Shown here piece after piece: positions 1-4,863 of a stretch of 6,766 nucleotides of DNA. Numbering within the stretch: position 1 is the stretch's first letter; each line of letters starts with the position of its first letter. The DNA is from Rhodospirillales bacterium (GTDB taxonomy: Bacteria; Pseudomonadota; Alphaproteobacteria; Rhodospirillales; 2-02-FULL-58-16), in contig JAJFIG010000093.1 in NCBI GenBank assembly GCA_021775195.1, positions 1 to 6,766 of the forward strand, in the 5' to 3' direction. Below the pieces are notes generated by a model. That model was not told the DNA's origin, searched no databases, and was given only the letters and a program-made list of their open reading frames with translations. A program made the translations under genes and the position numbers.

Positions 1-170
1 CCACGGTTTCCATGGAGACCGAAGTCGACGCCACCGGCCAGTGGATCATGCACTGCCACCTGTCCTACCACGCGGCAGCCGGTATGTTCCGCAAGATCAT
101 CATCGAAGGCGGGCCCAAAACCGCCCAATTGGATGTCGGGCTGGATGCCGGCCGGGGGGGCGTACAATGA
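1..170 (+). CDS. copA: Multicopper oxidase, CopA-like, C-terminal end (partial)
   Basis: The gene is cut by the window start, and the readable frame begins at base 3. The visible 55 residues contain HCHLSYHAAAGMFR. This is the C-terminal copper-binding signature of multicopper oxidases (HCHxxxHxxxGM), in which His, Cys, His and Met build the type 1 site and link it to the trinuclear cluster. CopA/PcoA proteins are periplasmic oxidases that protect against copper, probably by oxidising Cu(I) and binding copper. About 25 residues follow the Met ligand, a slightly long tail. The stop codon TGA (168-170) shares bases with the ATG of the next gene in an ATGA overlap, typical of a copAB operon. The CopA assignment, rather than another multicopper oxidase, rests mainly on the copB neighbour. 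Confidence 0.9.
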   Translation, partial: TVSMETEVDATGQWIMHCHLSYHAAAGMFRKIIIEGGPKTAQLDVGLDAGRGGVQ

Positions 171-895
171 CAAGATATTTGATTGCCCTTTCTCTTGGCC
201 TCGGTTTGTCGGCATTTTCAATGACGGTCGACCGCGCCCATGCCCAGGAAGTGGGACTGGTGTATTACGGCCTTCAAATGGAGGAATTCGAGTACCGTCT
301 TGGCGACGAAGGAGAAGACCTTGCCGCCTGGGACGGAGACGCTTACATCGGCACGGACGAATTCAAGCTCAGGCTGATGAGCGAAGGCGAATATGACGCC
401 AATGCCGGAAAATTCGAAACCCTGGAAAACCGGCTGGTCGGACAGGTGCCGGTTTCTGATTTCTTCGATGCCAAGGCCGGGGTCCGGCTGGACACTCCCA
501 AGGGACAAGACCGCTGGTATGGGATTGCCGGTGTTGCCGGACTGGCACCACAATGGTTCGAAATCGATGCCGACCTGTTCCTCAGCGACCAGGGGGACCT
601 GTCTGCCCGGCTCGATGTGGAGTACGAACTGCTGTTGACCAACCGGCTGATCCTGACCCCGTCGGCGGAAATCGACGTCGCTTTTTCCGACGATACCGAG
701 ACCGAAATCAAATCGGGCTTCACCAGCATGGAACTGGGGCTTCGCCTGAGCTATGACGTGATCGACCGGATCTTTTCTCCCTATGTGGGGCTCGGCTTCG
801 AGACCAAGCTGGGCAATACCAAAGACCTGAACGCGGCGGAAGGCGAGGATACCGCCGCCTGGTTCGGTGTCGTCGGTGTGAAGTTCGTTTTCTGA
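167..895 (+). CDS. copB: Copper resistance protein CopB/PcoB, outer membrane
   Basis: This encodes 242 residues. The ATG at 167 overlaps the copA stop as ATGA, which favours it over the in-frame ATG at 41 inside copA; a G-run just upstream is the only ribosome-binding candidate. Residues 1-26 are a signal peptide with likely cleavage after AHA. The mature part alternates charged and hydrophobic residues like an outer-membrane beta-barrel and ends in the aromatic KFVF typical of such proteins. Segments such as DLSARLDVEYELLLTNRLIL and MELGLRLSYDVIDRIFSPYV match the conserved CopB core. CopB works with CopA in copper resistance at the outer membrane. The protein is shorter than the classical plasmid forms and lacks their Met/His-rich N-terminal stretch, so little copper-binding capacity is visible in the sequence. 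No copC or copD follows. Confidence 0.93.
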   Translation: MTRYLIALSLGLGLSAFSMTVDRAHAQEVGLVYYGLQMEEFEYRLGDEGEDLAAWDGDAYIGTDEFKLRLMSEGEYDANAGKFETLENRLVGQVPVSDFFDAKAGVRLDTPKGQDRWYGIAGVAGLAPQWFEIDADLFLSDQGDLSARLDVEYELLLTNRLILTPSAEIDVAFSDDTETEIKSGFTSMELGLRLSYDVIDRIFSPYVGLGFETKLGNTKDLNAAEGEDTAAWFGVVGVKFVF

Positions 896-940
896 GCCTG
901 TTCACACTACGAAAAATGACAAGGGGTTATAAGGGACGAT

Positions 941-1017
941 GAACGTCCGAGCCGGCTCAAAACCGGCGGTGTGCGGCAGTTTGGGCGAACGACCGCTTTT
1001 TGATCCGCAAGCGGACC
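941..1017. repeat. Dispersed intergenic repeat, copy 1
   Basis: This 77-bp stretch aligns without gaps to 4864-4940 with 60 of 77 identities by hand count, and 46 of 56 in the part 962-1017. It contains the perfect dyad TCCGC-AA-GCGGA at 1004-1015. It lies in the non-coding space after copB and about 95 bp before the first 19-bp motif. Two diverged copies, both intergenic and carrying a dyad, suggest a REP-like or similar genome-wide repeat. The true boundaries cannot be fixed from two copies. Confidence 0.7.
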
Positions 1018-1050
1018 TTGTGTGCCTTCGCATTGAATGACGGCGCTGGG

Positions 1051-1086
1051 CCGAAAGCCGCCGAAACGGCAAGAGGCGGCTTTCGG
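1051..1086. other. Long intergenic hairpin, possible copAB transcript end
   Basis: A perfect 12-bp inverted repeat, CCGAAAGCCGCC (1051-1062) and GGCGGCTTTCGG (1075-1086), flanks a 12-nt loop. It lies 155 bp after the copB stop and just ahead of the sigma-54 regulatory region. There is no T-tract immediately after the right arm, so it is not a classical intrinsic terminator. It could protect the copAB mRNA 3' end or insulate the downstream promoter. Confidence 0.5.
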
Positions 1087-1112
1087 GCGCATCCATTCCT
1101 TTTCAAACGGAA

Positions 1113-1131
1113 GTGTCGGGATTCTTTACAC
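1113..1131 (+). promoter_or_regulatory. 19-bp activator-like site A1
   Basis: The sequence is GTGTCGGGATTCTTTACAC. It is the first of three copies ahead of PEP-CTERM gene 1. The ends form a GTGT-N11-ACAC dyad, as expected for a dimeric Fis-type helix-turn-helix protein. The counterpart ahead of gene 2 is at 3701-3719. Confidence 0.8.
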
Positions 1132-1219
1132 TTTCGCGCCCGGGTTTGATCCCGTAATGGTTTGATTCGAAACGAAACCCACCCGTTTGAATGCCATGTC
1201 ATGTGATCATGGGCTTCGG

Positions 1220-1238
1220 GTGTCGGAATTCTTTACAC
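1220..1238 (+). promoter_or_regulatory. 19-bp activator-like site A2
   Basis: The sequence is GTGTCGGAATTCTTTACAC, effectively the consensus of the six copies in the window. It starts 107 bp after site A1. The counterpart at 3808-3826 is likewise 107 bp after its own first site. Confidence 0.8.
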
Positions 1239-1331
1239 CCGGAGACGGGTGTGTCGGTCGTCCGTATCTTCTTGGAAAACAACACGAAATCACGTCGACC
1301 CCGGTGCCGCGGCGGAATATCCCCAAATAAT

Positions 1332-1350
1332 ATGTCGGAATATTTTACAG
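1332..1350 (+). promoter_or_regulatory. 19-bp activator-like site A3, promoter-proximal
   Basis: The sequence is ATGTCGGAATATTTTACAG, in which both outermost bases of the dyad have changed. It starts 112 bp after site A2 and 83 bp before the GG of the -24 element, in the usual upstream range for a sigma-54 enhancer-binding protein. The counterpart at 3920-3938 has the same two distances. Confidence 0.78.
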
Positions 1351-1413
1351 TTTCGGCGGGTGGCAATTTTGAGTTGTTTTCTAAGTCCTTGAAAATCTTC
1401 GATTCATGAAGGC

Positions 1414-1429
1414 TGGCACGCTTCTTGCA
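1414..1429 (+). promoter_or_regulatory. Sigma-54 (RpoN) promoter of PEP-CTERM gene 1
   Basis: TGGCACG (1414-1420), four bases, then TTGCA (1425-1429) matches the -24/-12 consensus almost perfectly, with the invariant GG (1415-1416) and GC (1427-1428) separated by 10 bases. The expected transcription start is near 1440, giving a leader of about 57 nt. Sigma-54 holoenzyme needs an ATP-hydrolysing activator, consistent with the three upstream sites. Confidence 0.92.
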
Positions 1430-1496
1430 AGGTTAAGGCGGGAAGAAGTGCGTCCCACAGCGGGGCGGATAAGAATAAATGTGAGGAGATTGGTGA

Positions 1497-2312
1497 ATGA
1501 GCATACTTAAACGTATTACAAGCATCGGTTTTTTCTTGGTGATGCTCTGTGTCGGTTCCTTTCAGTCAGCCCATGCTGTTGTTGTCGACGTCACGATTGC
1601 CGGTGGCGACGCTATTTTCCTTGCCGGACGGACAGACGTTGTCATTCCCGCCGCGAACCTGCCCTGGACCGGGCCCGGCACCCACCTGATCAGGCACGTC
1701 GCTGCGACTCCGGAAGAGATTCAGGAGACGCTGCCGCCGTTCATCGGTGTCAGCGCCGGCGACACCGTGAGAGTGGCCGATCCCGCCATCGGCCTGATCA
1801 GCTTCTTCAACGGTTTTCTGCCGCCGCCGCCCCCCGCCTTCGGCCCCGGCGGCAGCACCGGCCCCGGCGTGAGCAACCTGCTTCCGCTGGACGGGATCAG
1901 TGGTTACACGGGTCCGGAAGGGCCGCTGGTCGGCGTGTTCCTGGACGGCTCGGTTCCGAGCAGCGGGCCCGCTCCGGCGACCCTGGACTTCAGCGGCGGC
2001 GGACTGGGGACCGACTTCGCGTTGCTGTCGCCGTTGCTTCGCCAGGTCTTCTACATTGGCGACGGGGTCACCAGCGGCAACGTATTCCAGGAATTCATTG
2101 CCCCGGCCGGGGCGACGCGGCTGTTCCTGGGCATCCCCGACGGCTTCGGGTTCGATGGCGCGCCGGGCGCCTACGACGACAACGACGGCTCCTATCGGGT
2201 GCGTATCGGCGTCAACGAGGTGCCGACCATCCCCGAGCCCGCTACCCTGTTACTCCTGGGTTTCGGCCTTGCCGGGTTGGGTATGATGAGGCGGCGCAGA
2301 ACTTTGAACTGA
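1497..2312 (+). CDS. PEP-CTERM sorting domain protein with LecA-like domain
   Basis: This encodes 271 residues; GAGGAG (1483-1488) sits 8 bases before the ATG. Residues 1-27 are a signal peptide (cleavage after AHA). The C-terminus has IPEPAT (245-250), a hydrophobic helix and an RRRR cluster (265-268). This is the PEP-CTERM signal that an exosortase recognises and processes after export. Between them, residues of about 84-240 resemble the Pseudomonas LecA (PA-IL) galactophilic lectin in order and spacing: VSAGDTVRV, a Gly/Pro-rich loop (108-124), PLVGVFLDG, VFYIGDG, FIAPAGATRLFLGIPDG, then D220-GAPGAYDDN-DGSYRVRIG. In LecA the corresponding D-VPGTYGNN-SGS segment binds calcium and sugar. Here D220, D228 and N229 would be candidate ligands, while A225 replaces a Thr ligand. 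The PEP-CTERM call is firm. The lectin fold is inferred from remembered family patterns, and the sugar specificity is unknown. Confidence 0.93.
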   Translation: MSILKRITSIGFFLVMLCVGSFQSAHAVVVDVTIAGGDAIFLAGRTDVVIPAANLPWTGPGTHLIRHVAATPEEIQETLPPFIGVSAGDTVRVADPAIGLISFFNGFLPPPPPAFGPGGSTGPGVSNLLPLDGISGYTGPEGPLVGVFLDGSVPSSGPAPATLDFSGGGLGTDFALLSPLLRQVFYIGDGVTSGNVFQEFIAPAGATRLFLGIPDGFGFDGAPGAYDDNDGSYRVRIGVNEVPTIPEPATLLLLGFGLAGLGMMRRRRTLN

Positions 2313-2332
2313 CCGGCAGCCAATGAAAATTA

Positions 2333-2362
2333 AAAACGGCGGTTCTCCGGAGCCGCCGTTTT
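2333..2362. terminator. Bidirectional intrinsic terminator
   Basis: A 13-bp stem, AAAACGGCGGTTC (2333-2345) with GAGCCGCCGTTTT (2350-2362), contains one T-G wobble and closes on a C(TCCG)G tetraloop of the very stable UNCG type. TTTTCCTTT follows on the plus strand. The minus strand has a T-rich flank, so it can serve both the upstream PEP-CTERM gene and the convergent GIY-YIG gene. Confidence 0.9.
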
Positions 2363-2400
2363 CCTTTGTCGGATGCCCGGGCGGTTGGGAATTGTCACCG

Positions 2401-2676
2401 TCAGTGGACATTGGTCCCGTTACGGGAATTTGTTGTTTTCCATAACCGCTTGCGAAACCCCTGGTCCCGTTTGATATGCCATTCCCGGCTCATTGCCTCC
2501 CGGCGCGTGGCATGACGCTCGGCGTACAGCAAAACCCATACGCGCCCCCGGGTCGAACGGGCGCCAGTGCCCGAGTTGTGTTGGCTCAGGCGCCGTTCCA
2601 AATCGGTGGTCCAGCCCACATAGGTCCGGTAACCGCCGTTCCCCCCGCTCCCCAGGACATAGACAAAACACGACAT
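2401..2676 (-). CDS. GIY-YIG nuclease family protein
   Basis: This encodes 91 residues, the usual size for the small single-domain UPF0213/COG2827 type. FVYVL (residues 4-8) and TYVGWTTDLERRLSQHNSG (from residue 18) give the two tripeptide elements of the fold (here VYV and YVG) plus the catalytic-type Arg and the helix that follows. EAMSREWHIKRD supplies the conserved late Glu. These proteins have a metal-dependent endonuclease fold; the cellular role of the small stand-alone members is not settled. It is the last gene of the minus-strand operon, starting 15 bases after the ridA-like stop and in the same frame. No Shine-Dalgarno sequence is visible before its ATG, and the ridA-like stop prevents any earlier in-frame start. 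Translation may depend on reinitiation. Confidence 0.88.
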   Translation of the reverse strand: MSCFVYVLGSGGNGGYRTYVGWTTDLERRLSQHNSGTGARSTRGRVWVLLYAERHATRREAMSREWHIKRDQGFRKRLWKTTNSRNGTNVH

Positions 2677-2691
2677 CGGGTTAGGTTCGCT

Positions 2692-3042
2692 TTACGTCGC
2701 GGCCGCCACGACGACGATTTCGACCAGATCGTTCCCCGCGAGGTCGGCGCCGACGCAGGCCCGTTGCGGCCAGTTTTCGGCACTGCCGATCCATTCGCAC
2801 CAGACCTCATCCATCTCGGCCTTGGTCGACATATCCCGGAGATAGACGGTCGCCTGCAGGAGACGGGTCTTGTCGCTGCCGGCGGCGTCGAGGTTTCGGT
2901 CAAGGGTGGCCAGGGTCAGCCGCGTTTGTTCGGCGACGGAAGGGGAGTCGCTGCCGGCAGTCGCCACCGCATAGGCAATGCCGTTATGACGGACGGCGGG
3001 GGAACGGCCCCTGGCGGTGCCGGTTACGCGGTCGATGGTCAT
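2692..3042 (-). CDS. RidA family (YjgF/YER057c/UK114) protein
   Basis: This encodes 116 residues. The start at 3042 is chosen over upstream in-frame starts because it has AGGAGA seven bases before it and overlaps the upstream stop as ATGA. The segments EQTRLTLATLDRNLDAAGSD, LLQATVYLRD, MDEVWCEWI and RACVGADL...VEIVVVAA are characteristic of the roughly 115-residue RidA-like subgroup. RidA proteins form trimers that hydrolyse reactive enamine/imine intermediates such as those released by PLP enzymes. Arg94, Cys96 and Glu108 appear to match E. coli RidA Arg105, Cys107 and Glu120, so deaminase activity is plausible. The Arg-to-Glu distance is one residue shorter. It is the middle gene of the operon. 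This subgroup is not the classical RidA itself, so no symbol is given. Confidence 0.9.
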   Translation of the reverse strand: MTIDRVTGTARGRSPAVRHNGIAYAVATAGSDSPSVAEQTRLTLATLDRNLDAAGSDKTRLLQATVYLRDMSTKAEMDEVWCEWIGSAENWPQRACVGADLAGNDLVEIVVVAAAT

Positions 3043-3518
3043 GGAAGGTCTCCTGTCTCTCTTGCCTGTCTTTGCCGGATTGCCGCCTGCACGGTGGTTT
3101 CCAGGCGGTTGAGAAATTGCGAGCGGTCGGACCTGCTGAACGGGTTCGGTCCACCGGTGATCTTGCCGCTCTCGCGCAGGCCCTGCATCAGTTCGCGGCC
3201 GGCCAGGGCCATGCCAATACCGTTTTCCGTAAACGGCTCTCCATTGGGCCGGATGGCAAAAGACCCCCGTTCCAGACACCGCGCGGCCAGCGGAATATCG
3301 TTGGTGACACAGATATCGGATTTCCGGATGTGATCCGCAATCCAGTCGTCGGCCGCGTCGGCGCCCTGGGCGACAATGACCAGTTCGACTAGTGGCGATT
3401 GGCTGGGGCGGATGCCGCCATCGCTGACAAGATAGGTTTTCAGGCCGTGACGGGCGGCGACGCGAATGGTTTCATCCTTCACCGGACAGGCGTCCGCATC
3501 GATAAAAATATCCGTCAT
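3039..3518 (-). CDS. YaiI/YqxD family protein (UPF0178, DUF188)
   Basis: This encodes 159 residues, full family length. The recognised blocks are DADACPVKDE (residues 7-16), SDGGIRPSQSPLVELVIV, GADAADDWIADH, DICVTNDIPLAARCLERG, and the tail GKITGGPNPFSRSDRSQFLN. The acidic residues in DADACPVKDE, and the later DD and ND pairs, fit the PIN/NYN-like nuclease fold suggested for the family, but the biochemical function is not established. It heads the minus-strand operon; its stop overlaps the ATG of the ridA-like gene. The start codon lies inside a perfect 12-bp palindrome, CCGTCATGACGG (3512-3523), and the Shine-Dalgarno candidate (CAGGG) is weak. Confidence 0.92.
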   Translation of the reverse strand: MTDIFIDADACPVKDETIRVAARHGLKTYLVSDGGIRPSQSPLVELVIVAQGADAADDWIADHIRKSDICVTNDIPLAARCLERGSFAIRPNGEPFTENGIGMALAGRELMQGLRESGKITGGPNPFSRSDRSQFLNRLETTVQAAIRQRQARETGDLP

Positions 3519-3700
3519 GACGGCCCTGACGATTGTTGCCGGTTGGGTGTACGGAGGGGGACCGTATCAAGAATCCCGGGTCAACTGAACGCCGTTTCGC
3601 ACGGGTTCGCGGGAGCGCCCTGTAACGCCGCGTAGGCGGCCCATAAGATATTGGAATCATTAGTGAACGACTCAAGCCGCCGGGTGTTCAACCATTGGGC
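3519..3700. other. Intergenic stretch ahead of the minus-strand operon
   Basis: These 182 bases separate the yaiI-like start from the next regulatory array. They must hold the promoter of the minus-strand operon, but I see no convincing -35/-10 pair. The best candidate on the minus strand, TTGAGT ... TATCTT, has a 19-base spacer and is unconvincing. Small stem-loops are present at 3627-3640 and near 3550-3567, but nothing I can name. No gene is supported here. Confidence 0.5.
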
Positions 3701-3719
3701 GTGTCGGAATCCTTTACAC
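3701..3719 (+). promoter_or_regulatory. 19-bp activator-like site B1
   Basis: The sequence is GTGTCGGAATCCTTTACAC, 17 of 19 identical to site A1 and 18 of 19 identical to A2. It is the first of three copies ahead of PEP-CTERM gene 2 and keeps the GTGT-N11-ACAC dyad. Confidence 0.8.
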
Positions 3720-3807
3720 TTTTGCACACTCCTGAAGTCGGCTAACGGTTTGAAAACAAAACCAATCAAACCTTTTGCATACCATGTTATGCAATTACTG
3801 GTTTGGA

Positions 3808-3826
3808 GTGCCGGGAAACTTTACAC
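3808..3826 (+). promoter_or_regulatory. 19-bp activator-like site B2, diverged
   Basis: The sequence is GTGCCGGGAAACTTTACAC. The left half has changed (GTGC instead of GTGT) and the centre differs, but CTTTACAC is intact. It starts exactly 107 bp after site B1, the same spacing as in the first array, so it is probably a decayed or lower-affinity copy. Confidence 0.7.
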
Positions 3827-3919
3827 CCTGGGATGGTCTTGCTGATTTCCCGTAACTGCCCGTGTAATAACACTAAATCACGTTCACGCCGGTCCGAGAC
3901 CGCAGAAACCCCTAAAAAA

Positions 3920-3938
3920 GTGTCGGAATTTTTTACAA
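3920..3938 (+). promoter_or_regulatory. 19-bp activator-like site B3, promoter-proximal
   Basis: The sequence is GTGTCGGAATTTTTTACAA. It starts 112 bp after site B2 and 83 bp before the GG of the -24 element, both distances matching the first array exactly. As with A3, the last base of the dyad has changed. AT-rich DNA fills the gap to the promoter. Confidence 0.78.
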
Positions 3939-4001
3939 TTCCAAATTGGAGTAACTTAAAAAATTCGCACAAGATTTTGAAACCAATAAAAACCATAATA
4001 T

Positions 4002-4017
4002 TGGCATGGTTTTTGCG
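4002..4017 (+). promoter_or_regulatory. Sigma-54 (RpoN) promoter of PEP-CTERM gene 2
   Basis: TGGCATG (4002-4008), four bases, then TTGCG (4013-4017) gives the invariant GG (4003-4004) and GC (4015-4016) with the required 10-base gap. The match is slightly weaker than at 1414 (T for C in the -24 box, G for A at the end). The expected transcription start is near 4028, giving a leader of about 110 nt. Confidence 0.87.
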
Positions 4018-4137
4018 TGTTTTACGGGTGTAGTTGGTAGGCTGCCCGGGGTGGGCGGTTCCCTAAATGTAAACAGCGATGAACGGGTTGACGTTTAAAG
4101 CGCACGTCTCCATTGCACAATGAGGAGAGACTTCATT

Positions 4138-4794
4138 ATGAAAACACGTAGCTTCTTCAAAACCACGTTAAGGTCTGTATTCGCAGCGGCGGTGGTGGCT
4201 GCAACCATATTAACTGCCGTTTCGGCCTCTGCGGCAATAATTCCTCTGGTGGAATTTTCCGACGGACAACCTATTGGTACCCATGGCGATATCACCTTCG
4301 GTTATAACTTCACGACCGGCAGCAATCCGATTAATTTTAACCATCTGGGGATTTGGGATTGGCAAAGTAACGGGCTAGGCGAGGCCCATCAAGTTGGCCT
4401 TTGGAATAGCGGTGGAACCTTGCTCGTCAGCGGGACGGTGCCGACGGGTACCGCCGGTCTTTTAAAAGACGACTTTCGCTACGTGTCGGTCGGTGCTCAA
4501 ACGCTCGCTGCCAGCACCCTTTACGTTCTCGGGGCATTTTACCCGACCATCGGCGTTGATCCGATGCTTGTCGAGGTTACACCTTCGATGAATTTCGGTG
4601 CTATATTTGGAACCGCCAAGGGAAGTTGGCCCCCTAGCGCTGGGCTCGCATTCCCAACATCTGGCTTGAATCCCACTTATGCTGAGGGCTTTTTTGGCCC
4701 GAATCTCGCTCAGGTTCCCGAACCGGGCACGCTGGCCCTCTTCGGCATCGGTCTCGTAGGGCTGGGCTTCGCACGGCGCAAGCGGATGATCTGA
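4138..4794 (+). CDS. PEP-CTERM sorting domain protein, beta-rich module
   Basis: This encodes 218 residues. The ATG at 4138 is preferred over the in-frame ATG at 4120 because GAGGAGAG (4122-4129) then lies 8 bases upstream and the protein begins directly with a signal peptide. Residues 1-32 are that signal (cleavage near SASA/A). VPEPGTLALFGIGLVGLGFA with a following RRKR forms the PEP-CTERM anchor at residues 193-215. The central part, with FGYNFTTGSNPI, LGIWD, GLGEAHQVGLWNSGGTLL and FRYVSV...LAASTLYVLGA, is a beta-rich module I recognise from other PEP-CTERM and surface proteins. It recalls DUF4082 in plan, but I cannot assign a function. Export, exosortase processing and association with exopolysaccharide are expected. 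Its codons are more AT-rich than those of PEP-CTERM gene 1. Confidence 0.92.
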   Translation: MKTRSFFKTTLRSVFAAAVVAATILTAVSASAAIIPLVEFSDGQPIGTHGDITFGYNFTTGSNPINFNHLGIWDWQSNGLGEAHQVGLWNSGGTLLVSGTVPTGTAGLLKDDFRYVSVGAQTLAASTLYVLGAFYPTIGVDPMLVEVTPSMNFGAIFGTAKGSWPPSAGLAFPTSGLNPTYAEGFFGPNLAQVPEPGTLALFGIGLVGLGFARRKRMI

Positions 4795-4828
4795 TCTGCT
4801 CGATCTAACATCGCGGTTGCGTATCGAT

Positions 4829-4862
4829 ACGGTGGTCTTCCGGAGTCGCCGTTTTCCTTTTT
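4829..4862 (+). terminator. Intrinsic terminator of PEP-CTERM gene 2
   Basis: An 8-bp stem, ACGGTGGT (4829-4836) with GTCGCCGT (4845-4852), contains three G-T wobbles and an 8-base loop holding TCCGG. It runs into TTTTCCTTTTT (4852-4862). Bases 4830-4860 match the first terminator (2337-2367) at 27 of 31 positions. The stem is weaker than that of the first terminator, but the T-tract is longer. Confidence 0.8.
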
Positions 4863-4863
4863 G

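Noticed and set aside
41..166. Upstream start extending CopB by 42 residues
   Set aside because: The extra residues are Arg-rich out-of-frame copA sequence and would place the signal peptide in the interior.
902..1202. Minus-strand reading frames over the copB/PEP-CTERM intergenic region
   Set aside because: They overlap the repeat, hairpin and 19-bp sites, have no family resemblance and no ribosome-binding site, and their composition is that of non-coding DNA.
1251..1257. Additional GTGTCGG half-site
   Set aside because: The TTTACA half is missing and the aligned position near gene 2 (3839-3845) has no similar sequence.
1113..1350. Three spaced repeats resembling a minimal CRISPR array
   Set aside because: Only three 19-bp copies with about 90-bp spacers, and the spacers are homologous between the two arrays and lead into sigma-54 promoters. 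This is a regulatory array.
3039..3279. Longer RidA-family protein starting at 3279
   Set aside because: The added N-terminus is antiparallel-frame sequence inside the yaiI-like gene with no RidA similarity; the ATG at 3042 has a good ribosome-binding site.
2476..3333. Long plus-strand frame of 285 codons
   Set aside because: It lies antisense to three recognised minus-strand genes, has no domain and spans their junctions; it is a by-product of GC-rich coding sequence.
3512..3523. Perfect 12-bp palindrome at the yaiI-like start codon
   Set aside because: CCGTCATGACGG is short enough to occur by chance, and no second copy was found that would suggest an operator.
4120..4137. Upstream ATG for PEP-CTERM gene 2
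   Set aside because: It would consume the GAGGAGAG ribosome-binding site as coding sequence and put acidic MRRDFI before the signal peptide.
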